64,000 nucleotides of DNA from Thermosaccharophagus gerlachensis (GCA_041538025.1 JBGOEV010000003.1:41234-105233), one strand, 5' to 3'. Shown: positions 9,097-17,135, numbered from the stretch's first letter. Numbers and translations are program-made. Notes: generated from the sequence alone by a model not told the origin.

Positions 9097-9116
9097 CTAC
9101 GGGTTAAAACCCATAG
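9097..9116. repeat. palindromic hairpin element 3 of cluster
   Basis: Inverted repeat with nine-base arms, CTACGGGTT and AACCCATAG, one mismatch and a two-base centre. Same architecture as the two preceding elements but different sequence. Confidence 0.65.
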
Positions 9117-9210
9117 CATGGGTTGCGTCATTGACTCTCTTTGAAGTCTGTCCAGGAAACAATTGGGGCTTTTGGAACATACTCAAGGGCGTAGTGGTGA
9201 AGCTGTCAAA

Positions 9211-9465
9211 ATGAGGATTGAAGTAAGGCTCTACGGTGCTCTCAAGAGTTATCTACCAAATGGCGCTGTTGGGCAGAGGGCTAATTTGGAGTTACACGAC
9301 GGGGCGACAGTAAGCGATTTACTTTCCGTGCTCGGCATGAGTGATATCAGATGTATTGTTGCGGTAAACGATGAGCTTGCTGAGCGTTCAAGAAGGTTGA
9401 ATGATAACGATGTTGTGAGTATCTATCCACCTATAGCAGGCGGTGCTTTATACGCTGAGGGTTAG
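9211..9465 (+). CDS. MoaD/ThiS-family small beta-grasp protein with extended tail
   Basis: 84 residues from the ATG at 9211 (MRIEVRLYGALKSY). The beta-grasp pattern and the terminal IYPPIAGG match MoaD, the sulfur carrier subunit of molybdopterin synthase. Unlike classical MoaD, the Gly-Gly is not terminal: six residues (ALYAEG) follow. A terminal Gly-Gly is needed for adenylation and thiocarboxylation, so the tail would have to be removed, or the protein is a non-carrier relative. It lies near molybdenum hydroxylase subunits, which fits a molybdopterin link. An upstream start at 9163 is possible but lacks family similarity. Confidence 0.8.
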   Translation: MRIEVRLYGALKSYLPNGAVGQRANLELHDGATVSDLLSVLGMSDIRCIVAVNDELAERSRRLNDNDVVSIYPPIAGGALYAEG

Positions 9466-9476
9466 CGGGGCACAAA

Positions 9477-10049
9477 ATGATGCGGAAGGCAAGTAGCAAG
9501 GATAAAAAACGACTGTCGTCTTATAACACAATCAAGGTTGTCGGCATTGACCCGGGACTGCGCGCAACAGGCTATGCTGTCATTGAAGCTGACGGCAAGT
9601 TGGTGAGGCTTTTGGAAACGGGTGTGATCACAAGTTCATCAAAGAAGCCTTTGCCAGAGCGCTTGAGAGAACTCTTTAACGATGTTAGAGAGATGATCAA
9701 GGAGTTAAAGCCAAACGTGGTTGTGCTTGAAAAGCTGTTTTGCAGATGGGGTCATTCAGCGATAATGCTTGGGCAAGCAAGGGGAGCCGTAATTACAGCA
9801 ATAGCTGAGTTTGAAACGCCAATCGTTGAATACACTTTCACACAGGTAAAACACACGCTCTTGGGCAATGGTAAAGCATCAAAAGAGAAACTGCACATAG
9901 CATCAAAAGCGATAGTTGGTATTCCTCGCGATGCTGATGACTCTACATACGAACACGATGAACATGCTATGGATGCGCTTTCTTTGGCTCTGTGCTACGT
10001 CCTTTCAAACTGTTTGAGTGCTCATCACAACCATGTGTTGAAGGGATGA
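9477..10049 (+). CDS. ruvC: Holliday junction endonuclease RuvC
   Basis: 190 residues. VVGIDPGLRATGYAV supplies the first active-site Asp, VVLEKLF the Glu, and EHAMDALSLAL the C-terminal acidic residues of the RNase H-like fold. An N-terminal extension of about twenty residues precedes the core. RuvC dimers resolve Holliday junctions after branch migration by RuvAB. The gene is followed six bases later by ruvA and then ruvB, so all three resolvasome genes are in one run. The EHAMDA form differs slightly from the common DHxADA. Confidence 0.93.
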   Translation: MMRKASSKDKKRLSSYNTIKVVGIDPGLRATGYAVIEADGKLVRLLETGVITSSSKKPLPERLRELFNDVREMIKELKPNVVVLEKLFCRWGHSAIMLGQARGAVITAIAEFETPIVEYTFTQVKHTLLGNGKASKEKLHIASKAIVGIPRDADDSTYEHDEHAMDALSLALCYVLSNCLSAHHNHVLKG

Positions 10050-10055
10050 GAAGCT

Positions 10056-10679
10056 GTGATAGGTAAGTTAAGGGGACGCATCTTAGAGAAACGTGATAAC
10101 AAAGTCTTACTTGATGTTTCCGGCGTTGGGTATGAGTTGCTCTTGCCATCAGCTGTGGCTAAGTCAATTGAGGGTAAGGGAAAGGGCGAGGTTGTGGAGT
10201 TTGTGACACTGTGCTTCTTTCAAATTGAGCAATCAAGAGTGGTGCCATTTTTGATTGGTTTTGAAGATGAGGTGCAGCGCGAGTTCTTTGAATGCTTGCT
10301 TCTTGTGCCTCGGCTTGGACCAAGGGCAGCTTTAAACCTATACTGTGTTCCGATGACTACCATCGCATCAGCCATTGAGCAGGGCAATGTTAATTACCTT
10401 GCCAGTTTGCCCGGCGTTGGTAAAAGGCGTGCAAGAGACATCATCGCAACGCTTCAAGGTAGGATGGCTAAGTTCTTCATGAAGGGTGAGCATAAAGGCG
10501 AAGCAGTTATGGAGCGTGATGTGAAAGCCATTCTTGATGAGGCGCTTGAAGTGATGATACAACTTGGCTACAAGCGTAAAGAGGCACAGCAGATGCTTAA
10601 GAAAGCACTTGAGCATCGCCCAGATGTAAGCAATGCCGAAGAACTCATAAGAGTTGTATATGAACTTAAGGGGCAGTAA
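10056..10679 (+). CDS. ruvA: Holliday junction branch migration protein RuvA
   Basis: 207 residues starting at a GTG with the canonical MIGKLRGRI N-terminus. The N-terminal OB-fold is followed by helix-hairpin-helix motifs, with LASLPGVGKRRARDII the clearest. A C-terminal three-helix domain (EALEVMIQLGYKRKEAQQML) contacts RuvB. The tetramer binds four-way junctions and loads RuvB. Position between ruvC and ruvB supports the assignment. Confidence 0.95.
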   Translation: MIGKLRGRILEKRDNKVLLDVSGVGYELLLPSAVAKSIEGKGKGEVVEFVTLCFFQIEQSRVVPFLIGFEDEVQREFFECLLLVPRLGPRAALNLYCVPMTTIASAIEQGNVNYLASLPGVGKRRARDIIATLQGRMAKFFMKGEHKGEAVMERDVKAILDEALEVMIQLGYKRKEAQQMLKKALEHRPDVSNAEELIRVVYELKGQ

Positions 10680-10698
10680 AATTAACGGCATGGGATGA

Positions 10699-11736
10699 AT
10701 GCGTATGGCGAGGAAGAGGTTGCTTACGCCAGCAGAACTGGATCACGAAGACGAGAGCATAATATGGTCTCTCAGACCGAAAACACTTGATGAATGCATT
10801 GGTCAAAGGGAAGCTGTTGAAAGGCTCAGGATAGGCATTGAAGCTGCGAAGATGCGTTCAGAACCACTTGAGCACTTACTCCTCTACGGACCGCCGGGGC
10901 TCGGTAAAACAACGTTTGCGCACATCGTTGCAAATGAGCTTGGCGTTGATATCCATGTTTGTTCTGGCTCTGCTCTTGAAAGGGCTGGCGACATCATGGG
11001 CTACCTATTGAACTTGCGCTATGGTGATGTCCTCTTCATTGATGAGATACACCGGCTCCCAAGAGGTGTTGAAGAGTTCCTTTACAGCGTCATGGATAGG
11101 TTCATTGTGAGTTTTCCGATATCAAAGAGGGTTGGAGTTAAGCCACCGGAGTTTAAGCTTCAAGCTTTCACACTTATAGGCGCTACAACGAGAGCTGGAA
11201 GCATATCAAGACCGTTGAGGGAACGCTTCGGGATATGCATTCGCCTTGACTTCTATAGCGTTGAGGAACTAACCGAAATAGTTAAGCGTTCAGCACGTCT
11301 CCTTGGAATCCCAATAGACCACTTCGGTGCCGAAGAAATAGCAAAGCGCTCTCGCGGGACACCAAGGATAGCGAACAGGTTGTTAAGGCGTGTCAGAGAT
11401 TATGCCGAGGTGAAAGGCGACGGCAGGATAACAAGACGAGTTGCTGATGAGGCGTTACGGATGGAAGGGATTGATGAGCATGGTTTGGATTCGCTTGATA
11501 GGAGATATCTTGAAGTCCTCATACGCGAATACAACGGTGGACCTGTTGGTATTGAGGCTTTGAGCGCACTGCTTCAAGAGGATGCAGCAACACTTGAAGA
11601 CATGGTTGAGCCATACTTGCTTAAGATCGGTTTGGTAAGGAGGACTCCGCAAGGGCGTGTGGCAACGAAGAAAGCATATTACATTCTTGGGATTGAGGAG
11701 GGTAGTCATAGCGGCACTCAGCTTGGGCTTTTTTAA
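10699..11736 (+). CDS. ruvB: Holliday junction branch migration ATPase RuvB
   Basis: 345 residues. Walker A GPPGLGKTT lies near residue 65, Walker B is FIDEIHRLPRGVEEFLY, sensor 1 is IGATTRAGSIS, and PLRERFG is the arginine-finger region. The C-terminal winged helix ends in RTPQGRVATKKAY as usual. The hexameric motor drives branch migration with RuvA. The start is ATG 10699 or the in-frame ATG two codons later. It is the last gene of the ruvCAB run; a T-rich stretch and a tRNA gene follow. Confidence 0.97.
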   Translation: MRMARKRLLTPAELDHEDESIIWSLRPKTLDECIGQREAVERLRIGIEAAKMRSEPLEHLLLYGPPGLGKTTFAHIVANELGVDIHVCSGSALERAGDIMGYLLNLRYGDVLFIDEIHRLPRGVEEFLYSVMDRFIVSFPISKRVGVKPPEFKLQAFTLIGATTRAGSISRPLRERFGICIRLDFYSVEELTEIVKRSARLLGIPIDHFGAEEIAKRSRGTPRIANRLLRRVRDYAEVKGDGRITRRVADEALRMEGIDEHGLDSLDRRYLEVLIREYNGGPVGIEALSALLQEDAATLEDMVEPYLLKIGLVRRTPQGRVATKKAYYILGIEEGSHSGTQLGLF

Positions 11737-11799
11737 TTTTTTCTGGAGTAGCTTTTAAACTTCGCATGGGTGGCGTTAAAATTATGATTATGGACTTGC

Positions 11800-11875
11800 T
11801 GGGGCGTGGTGTAACTGGCAACACGCCGGACTTTGGATCCGGAGTTTCCAGGTTCGAGTCCTGGCGCCCCAGCCA
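11800..11875 (+). tRNA. tRNA-Gln (anticodon TTG)
   Basis: A complete cloverleaf can be folded. The acceptor stem is TGGGGCG with CGCCCCA and discriminator G, and the CCA is genome-encoded. The D stem is GTGT/ACAC and the anticodon stem CCGGA/TCCGG with loop CTTTGGA. The variable loop has five bases and the T arm is CCAGG-TTCGAGT-CCTGG. The anticodon TTG reads CAA (and CAG by wobble), so it is glutamine. T-rich sequence follows the CCA. Confidence 0.97.
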
Positions 11876-11963
11876 TTTTTGTTTTATTGACCGTGTCACA
11901 ACTTTTTAGTGCCATTTTATCTCTGCTAATTCTCTGTGGTGTTGCATATGGGGGTGGCTCAGG

Positions 11964-12932
11964 ATGCCTGAGATGCCATTGAAGATCTTTACCGGTAATG
12001 CTAACCCACAGCTTGCTGAAGCTGTGGCTGAAAACATTGGTGTGCAACTTGGTGAGATACTCGTTGGGAGGTTTGCCGATGGAGAGGTCAGAGTTCGCAT
12101 ACTGGAGAATGTCAGAGGTGCTGATGTGTTCGTCATTCAGCCAACATGTCCACCAGTGAACGAGAACCTTATGGAGTTACTCATCATGATTGATGCGTTT
12201 AAGCGCGCATCAGCAGGGCGCATAGTCGCAGTCATGCCATACTATGGGTATGCACGCCAAGACAGGAAGGCACGCCCAAGAGAACCTATATCAGCAAGGT
12301 TGGTTGCAGACCTCCTTATAACTGCAGGTGCTGATAGGGCTTTCGCGATAGACTTGCATGCAGGTCAAATACAGGGCTTCTTTAACATACCTGTGGACAA
12401 CTTGCCAGCAGGTCCAATACTTGCAAACTACGTTCGTGAGAAAGGGTTGACTGGTAACAATGTTGTAGTTGTTTCTCCTGATGTTGGTGGCGTTGAGCGA
12501 GCTACGATTTTTGCGCATGCTATAAATGCAGGGTTAGCCATTGTAGCAAAACGTCGCCCAGAGGCGCAGGAGTGTGAGGTGCTCACAGTCATAGGCAATA
12601 TCAAAGGCAAGACGGCAATACTCGTTGACGATATGATAGATACGGCTGGGTCAATTACTGCTGCAGCTAATGCACTTGTTGAGCATGGGGCAAGAGAAAT
12701 ATACGCATGTTGCACACATGCTCTCCTTTCGGGGTCAGCAGTGCAACGGCTCTTAGAATCTCCAATCGTTGAGGTCGTCGTAACTGACACCATACCAGTT
12801 CCAAAGGAGAAGCAAATAGCGAAGCTAACTATACTCTCGGTGGCGGAGCTGTTAGCGGAAGCCATCATCAGGATACACGAAAACCGTTCCTTAAGTGAGA
12901 TCTTGCTCATGCAAGGTTGGAAGGGGAGCTGA
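11964..12932 (+). CDS. prs: ribose-phosphate pyrophosphokinase (PRPP synthetase)
   Basis: 322 residues of a class I PRPP synthetase. FADGEVRVRI is near the N-terminus, DRKARPREPISA is the catalytic flexible-loop region, and DLHAGQIQGFF is the metal/ATP-site motif. VDDMIDTAGS is the ribose-5-phosphate loop. It makes 5-phosphoribosyl 1-pyrophosphate for nucleotide, His and Trp synthesis. Ribosomal protein L25 and peptidyl-tRNA hydrolase genes follow, a common bacterial gene order. The gene immediately downstream is 29 bases away, consistent with co-transcription. Confidence 0.96.
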   Translation: MPEMPLKIFTGNANPQLAEAVAENIGVQLGEILVGRFADGEVRVRILENVRGADVFVIQPTCPPVNENLMELLIMIDAFKRASAGRIVAVMPYYGYARQDRKARPREPISARLVADLLITAGADRAFAIDLHAGQIQGFFNIPVDNLPAGPILANYVREKGLTGNNVVVVSPDVGGVERATIFAHAINAGLAIVAKRRPEAQECEVLTVIGNIKGKTAILVDDMIDTAGSITAAANALVEHGAREIYACCTHALLSGSAVQRLLESPIVEVVVTDTIPVPKEKQIAKLTILSVAELLAEAIIRIHENRSLSEILLMQGWKGS

Positions 12933-12961
12933 TATGAAAAACCTCTGAGGGGGTTGAAACT

Positions 12962-13309
12962 ATGGGTAGCACAGAAAAAGGAAGTGCTGAACAAACAAAG
13001 CAGATAGAACTTGTGGCAGAACCACGCTCCGAGGAGGAGATTGGAAAGAGGCGGGCAAGGAGGCTTAGGAAGCAAGGCTATGTTACGGCTGTCGTTTACG
13101 GTCCTTCAATCAATTCAATCCCGATAAAGATAAAGGCAGTGGACATCAAACGGGCATTTGGCGGGTTGCCGAAAATCGGTGCTGAGGCAATCTTGAGGCT
13201 GAAAACAAAAGATGGCGAGCTACTCCTCAAGACGCTCGTGAAGGAGTTTCAAGTTGACCCATTGAGCTTACAACTCCTCTCGGTTGACTTCCACGCATAT
13301 GAGAGTTGA
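12962..13309 (+). CDS. rplY: 50S ribosomal protein L25, short form
   Basis: 115 residues matching the N-terminal 5S-rRNA-binding domain of the L25/CTC family: RRARRLRKQGYVTAVVYG is the conserved opening and SLQLLSVDFHAY the end of the domain. The C-terminal CTC domain found in many long forms is absent, and no frameshifted remnant is visible before pth. A GAGGGGGTT ribosome site precedes the ATG. The prs-rplY-pth order supports the call. Confidence 0.9.
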   Translation: MGSTEKGSAEQTKQIELVAEPRSEEEIGKRRARRLRKQGYVTAVVYGPSINSIPIKIKAVDIKRAFGGLPKIGAEAILRLKTKDGELLLKTLVKEFQVDPLSLQLLSVDFHAYES

Positions 13310-13352
13310 GCCTTTAATCAAAGTTGAGCGATTTGGCTGTTAAGGAGTTGCC

Positions 13353-13967
13353 ATGATGCGTAGTTGGATAAGGTTCTTTTTTCCTGCGAGTGCTAAGCGG
13401 ATGCCTGATATTGTTGTGGTCGGGCTTGGCAACCCCGGAAGAGAATACGAAAACACAAGGCACAATGTTGGTTTCATGGTGGTTGATGAGATTGCGAAAA
13501 GGCTTAAAGTGCGCTTCCGCAAGAAGTTATGTTGTGCGCTCGTAGCAATGGCAGAGCATTGCAATAGGTATCTCATGCTCGCAAAGCCACTCACATTCAT
13601 GAACTTGAGTGGCGAAGCTGTTAAGTGCATTGTGCATCACTTAAGCTTGCCCCTTGATCATCTCCTCATCGTGCTTGATGATGCCAACTTGCCGCTTGGG
13701 AAGATACGGATACGTCCGTCTGGCAGTCATGGTGGGCATAAAGGGCTTAAGTCAGTTATTGATGCTTTAGGAACTGAGGCTATCTCAAGGTTGCGCGTGG
13801 GTATTGGAGCACCAAAGCAAGGCATTGACATGGTTAGCTTCGTCTTATCGCCATTTGATGCTCACGAGGAAGAACTTATAAGGGAAGCAATCGCGAGGGC
13901 TACAGAAGCTGTTTTAGCTTGTCTTGTGGAGGGTTTGGAGAAGGCAATGAGCAAGTTTAATGTGTGA
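13353..13967 (+). CDS. pth: peptidyl-tRNA hydrolase
   Basis: 204 residues. VGLGNPGREYENTRHNVGF contains the conserved Asn and the catalytic His. KPLTFMNLSG and LDDANLPLGKIRIR are the next conserved blocks, and GSHGGHKGLKS follows. The enzyme recycles peptidyl-tRNA released from stalled ribosomes. About seventeen extra residues precede the core. An AAGGAG site lies just upstream of two adjacent ATG codons. Confidence 0.95.
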   Translation: MMRSWIRFFFPASAKRMPDIVVVGLGNPGREYENTRHNVGFMVVDEIAKRLKVRFRKKLCCALVAMAEHCNRYLMLAKPLTFMNLSGEAVKCIVHHLSLPLDHLLIVLDDANLPLGKIRIRPSGSHGGHKGLKSVIDALGTEAISRLRVGIGAPKQGIDMVSFVLSPFDAHEEELIREAIARATEAVLACLVEGLEKAMSKFNV

Positions 13968-13971
13968 GTTT

Positions 13972-14760
13972 TTAGCTTTGTTCAGAGGAGCAGATTCTCC
14001 TTGCGTGTTCAAGTTGCTCTGGCTCATCCACATCAAAGGCTAATTCGGCAGCATCCGTCACAAACACAAAAACACTGCATTGAAGCAGTTGTTCAGCTTT
14101 CATCCTCAGCTCGTCCACGGTGAGCAATCCGAAAGGTAGCTTGAGTAGTATTTTCAAGCCGAGCATCTTAGCAAGTCTCCATAACGACTTTCTTGCTGCT
14201 ATTGCTTCCTGAGCCATCCTCTCAACCCTATCAAGCACTTGCCACCTTACAAGCATGCAATTGCCACCTGTGTATGCGCCATCTCTCAACCTGCCGATAG
14301 TGCGCCTGCACTTCCCGAAGGCTTCTTCAAAAGCAACCATAGGGACTATCGGATAGACTATGTCAGCACCGCTTGATAGTCCTTCCCTAACGAACAAGTC
14401 AATCAAATCGCCACGAATGAAGGGCATGTCACCAGCTACGAAAAGGATATGCTCGGTTGGGTGGTGCAATTGTGAAAGGGCGCTTTTTATGTTTCCCCAC
14501 AACGAGCCAGTATCAGCAATTAGCGTAAGGCGCTCACATTGAGCATCTTGGCGAACAAGATGGTGTAGCTCATGCGGTGTCACGATCAAGATGTTGCGCA
14601 CTAATGTAGCGTTGAGCAAAGCTTTAATGACCCTCATAATTATTGGCTTTCCGCACACTGTCGCAACAACCTTTGAAACGAGTTTTTCCGACTGCGCAAC
14701 CTTATCACCAACACCGCCAGCGAGTATAACAGCGTCAACAGTAGCAAGCGATGAATTCAA
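13972..14760 (-). CDS. MobA-like NTP transferase domain protein
   Basis: About 262 residues from a TTG at 14760. DAVILAGGVGDK is a variant nucleotide-binding signature of the NTP_transf_3 family (MobA, IspD and GlmU-like enzymes), and FVAGDMPFIRGDLI supplies the metal-binding Asp region. VDEPEQLEHARR resembles the MobA-type C-terminus. The open frame extends to a GTG at 14826, but the extra 22 residues have no similarity to the family and are encoded by two palindromes, so I take them as leader. Substrate unknown. It ends four bases from pth on the opposite strand. Confidence 0.75.
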   Translation of the reverse strand: MNSSLATVDAVILAGGVGDKVAQSEKLVSKVVATVCGKPIIMRVIKALLNATLVRNILIVTPHELHHLVRQDAQCERLTLIADTGSLWGNIKSALSQLHHPTEHILFVAGDMPFIRGDLIDLFVREGLSSGADIVYPIVPMVAFEEAFGKCRRTIGRLRDGAYTGGNCMLVRWQVLDRVERMAQEAIAARKSLWRLAKMLGLKILLKLPFGLLTVDELRMKAEQLLQCSVFVFVTDAAELAFDVDEPEQLEHARRICSSEQS

Positions 14761-14773
14761 TTCAACATCACTC

Positions 14774-14791
14774 CCGATGCCATAGCATCGG
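14774..14791. repeat. palindrome in leader of the NTP-transferase gene
   Basis: CCGATGC and GCATCGG form perfect seven-base arms around CATA. It lies just upstream of the preferred TTG start, beside the GGGAGTG ribosome site, so a hairpin here could mask translation initiation. Confidence 0.6.
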
Positions 14792-14800
14792 CTTCCACCA

Positions 14801-14818
14801 TTGGCTGCTAATAGCCAA
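14801..14818. repeat. second palindrome in the same leader
   Basis: TTGGCT and AGCCAA form six-base arms around GCTAAT, ten bases from the neighbouring palindrome. The two resemble the palindrome cluster near 9 kb in size and arrangement. Confidence 0.5.
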
Positions 14819-14901
14819 GTTAACACAATTTCCTTTTGCGTGCGCTATGATGAGTTTTGCTTTGAGCGCACAATCGGGATGCGAATGGGTGATTTAGTTC
14901 T

Positions 14902-15954
14902 ATGTCGTATGAAGCACTTCGTGAGCAAGTTCTTACAGCTCTCAGTAAGGTCGTAGACCCAGAGTTGAGGCGCGATATCGTTAGTGCTGGCATGGTTAAG
15001 GATGTGCATATTGATGGTGGTTTCGTTAAGTTCACACTTGAGTTAACGACGCCAGCATGCCCGTTGCGCGAATATCTCGTTACTGCTGCAAGGCAAGCTG
15101 TTGAGTCTTTGGAATGGGTAGAAAAAGTTGAAGTGGATGTGACTGCAAGAGTCCCACAGCAGGTTCGTTCAAAGGCATCCATGCCGTTGGTCAAAAACAT
15201 CATTGCCGTCGGGAGCGGTAAAGGAGGGGTCGGTAAGACAACTGTAGCAGTTAATATTGCTGTAGCCTTGTCACAGATGGGCGCAAAAGTTGGTTTGCTT
15301 GATGGTGACATATACGGACCGAATGTGCCAAGGATGCTCGGTGTTCAGGGTCAACCTAAAATAGTTGGTGGTAAGTTGATGCCTTTGAGCAGTTGGGGGA
15401 TAAGGGTCATGTCAATCGGCTTTTTCATAGACCCAGATACACCAGTGATATGGCGTGGACCGATGCTTCACAAGGCGGTTGAGCAATTGCTATGCGAAGT
15501 TGAGTGGGGTGAACTTGATTACTTGTTTGTTGACTTACCGCCGGGGACAGGCGATGTGCAGATAAGCCTAACGCAGCTTATTGAACTTGCAGGCGCCGTC
15601 ATCGTCACAACACCTCAAGATGTAGCGCTTTATGATGCTTTGAAGAGCATCTCTATGTTTGAAAAGACAAAGACACCCATCCTCGGTATCGTTGAGAACA
15701 TGAGTTATTTTGTCTGCCCAAACTGCGGTCATCGCACCGAGATGTTTCCACGCAAGAGCGTTGAGGATGAATGTGCGAAGCGAAAGATACGCTATCTTGG
15801 CTCAATACCGTTTTCACCCGAACTCTCAGTTGGCAGTGACATTGGAAAACCAATAGTTGTAGCAGAACCACACTCACAGGTAGCTATCGCGCTCTATGAA
15901 GTAGCGAAGCAAGTGGCAGCGTCAGTGAGCATTACAGCTCTATCGCAATCGTGA
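14902..15954 (+). CDS. Mrp/ApbC-family iron-sulfur cluster carrier ATPase
   Basis: 350 residues. An N-terminal MIP18/DUF59 domain (about residues 5-80, VDPELRRDIVSAGMV) precedes a ParA/MinD-like ATPase with deviant Walker A GSGKGGVGKTT near residue 105. GLLDGDIYGPNVPRMLG and DLPPGTGDVQ are the expected Mrp motifs, and CPNCG near residue 272 is the conserved CxxC that binds a bridging [4Fe-4S] cluster in the dimer. It probably delivers Fe-S clusters to apo-proteins; the molybdenum hydroxylase small subunit and the oxidoreductase near the end of the window would be plausible clients. Confidence 0.93.
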   Translation: MSYEALREQVLTALSKVVDPELRRDIVSAGMVKDVHIDGGFVKFTLELTTPACPLREYLVTAARQAVESLEWVEKVEVDVTARVPQQVRSKASMPLVKNIIAVGSGKGGVGKTTVAVNIAVALSQMGAKVGLLDGDIYGPNVPRMLGVQGQPKIVGGKLMPLSSWGIRVMSIGFFIDPDTPVIWRGPMLHKAVEQLLCEVEWGELDYLFVDLPPGTGDVQISLTQLIELAGAVIVTTPQDVALYDALKSISMFEKTKTPILGIVENMSYFVCPNCGHRTEMFPRKSVEDECAKRKIRYLGSIPFSPELSVGSDIGKPIVVAEPHSQVAIALYEVAKQVAASVSITALSQS

Positions 15955-15998
15955 TCCAAACAACCTCACATAAGGCAAGCCTTTAAGTGTCAGCATGC

Positions 15999-16026
15999 TT
16001 TACAACCTACTCTTGTGCGATATAAA
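15999..16026 (+). promoter_or_regulatory. sigma-70-type promoter of the sugar-binding protein
   Basis: TTTACA at 15999-16004 and TATAAA at 16021-16026 are separated by 16 bases, each one mismatch from consensus. Transcription would begin near 16033, giving a leader of about 60 bases that contains the palindrome at 16064-16080. Confidence 0.6.
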
Positions 16027-16063
16027 TCCTAAGCGGCAAAGGGAAACAAAGGGCGTTGTAAAT

Positions 16064-16080
16064 CTTGGTTGGCAACCAAG
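16064..16080. promoter_or_regulatory. perfect palindrome, possible operator
   Basis: CTTGGTTG and CAACCAAG are perfect eight-base arms about a single central G. It lies about 30 bases downstream of the predicted transcription start and directly before the ribosome site of the sugar-binding lipoprotein gene. The form suits a dimeric repressor such as a LacI-family protein, or an RNA hairpin occluding the ribosome site. Confidence 0.5.
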
Positions 16081-16091
16081 GGGTGGTTGCA

Positions 16092-17105
16092 ATGCGCAAT
16101 GTAACGAGGCTTATACGGTGGTATCATCTGCTTCCTGTTTGCGTTGTTCTCTTCGGGATAATGCTGGCAGTTGGGTGCAGAAGCGGTGGGAAGCAAGGTC
16201 TGGGAAGCAAACCTGCGAAGGTGGAAGGTTACAGGATAGCAGTCGTGCCAAAGGGTGTAGCGTTTGATTTTTGGCTGGCTGTAAAAGCTGGTGCGGAGGC
16301 AGCAGCTAAGGAAGAGGGTGCTAAGGTGATATGGCGCGGTCCTGCTGATGAGACCCAGATTGAGGTTCAAAAGTCAATCATTGAGAACCTGATAACACAG
16401 CGTGTTGATGCTATAGTGATGGCTGCATGTGATGAGAAGGCTTTGGTGCCAACAGTCAAGAAGGCTCTTAACGCTGGCATACCTGTGATCACTATTGATT
16501 CGGGTTTGAATCCAGATATATCGCTTTGTTTCATAGCCACTGATAACATTAAAGCTGCAAGGAAAGCTGCCGATGTTCTCGCAAAGCTTATAGGCTATGA
16601 GGGTGAAGTTGGCTTGATACCGTTCATAAAAGGTGCTGCAACATCAAATCAGCGTGAGCAAGGCTTTAAGGAAGGATTGAAGAAGTATCCGAAGATAAAG
16701 CTTGTGAGCGTCCTCTATTCTCAAAGCGATGCCACAATAGGCATGCAAGTTACAGAGAACATGCTCACAGCCCACCCGAACATAAAAGGCATATTCGCTG
16801 CAAACGAACCTGGTGCGATAGGTTGTGCGAGAGTGCTTGAGCAAAGGGGTCTTAAAGGCAAGGTTAAGCTTGTTGCCTTTGATGCAGCGCCAACTGAAAT
16901 TGAAGCATTGAAGTCTGGGACAATACAAGCCCTCATCGTCCAGAACCCGTTTAAGATGGGTTACTTGGGCGTAAAGATGGCTGTGAAGGCAATCAAAGGC
17001 GAGAAGATTGAAACAAAGCGCATTGATACTGGTTCAACTGTTGTGACGATGGAAAACTTCCACAAACCAGATGTGCAGAAGCTACTCTTCCCACCAAAGG
17101 GTTGA
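16092..17105 (+). CDS. sugar-type periplasmic-binding lipoprotein (Peripla_BP_4)
   Basis: About 337 residues. A lipoprotein signal (basic start, hydrophobic core, LAVGC lipobox near residue 30) is followed by a ribose/rhizopine-type binding fold: VVPKGVAFDFWLAVKAGAE at the start, AIVMAACDEKALVPTVKKA mid-domain, and VKLVAFDAAPTEIEALKSG in the second lobe. Such proteins deliver sugars to ABC importers. No ABC ATPase or permease gene is adjacent, so the transporter is encoded elsewhere or the protein acts as a sensor. The ATG at 16092 is preferred because AAGGGGTGG precedes it. Confidence 0.9.
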   Translation: MRNVTRLIRWYHLLPVCVVLFGIMLAVGCRSGGKQGLGSKPAKVEGYRIAVVPKGVAFDFWLAVKAGAEAAAKEEGAKVIWRGPADETQIEVQKSIIENLITQRVDAIVMAACDEKALVPTVKKALNAGIPVITIDSGLNPDISLCFIATDNIKAARKAADVLAKLIGYEGEVGLIPFIKGAATSNQREQGFKEGLKKYPKIKLVSVLYSQSDATIGMQVTENMLTAHPNIKGIFAANEPGAIGCARVLEQRGLKGKVKLVAFDAAPTEIEALKSGTIQALIVQNPFKMGYLGVKMAVKAIKGEKIETKRIDTGSTVVTMENFHKPDVQKLLFPPKG

Positions 17106-17135
17106 TAGGGGTTAGTTACACCTTGGTGGCTGTGT

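Noticed and set aside
9011..9214. 67-residue ORF over the palindrome cluster
   Set aside because: It is composed of inverted repeats, has no family resemblance and overlaps the true start of the MoaD-like gene.
11876..11963. TTGACC as a -35 box for prs
   Set aside because: No acceptable -10 hexamer lies 16 to 18 bases downstream.
12428..13075. 215-residue minus-strand ORF
   Set aside because: It is a shadow of prs and rplY, which are unambiguous.
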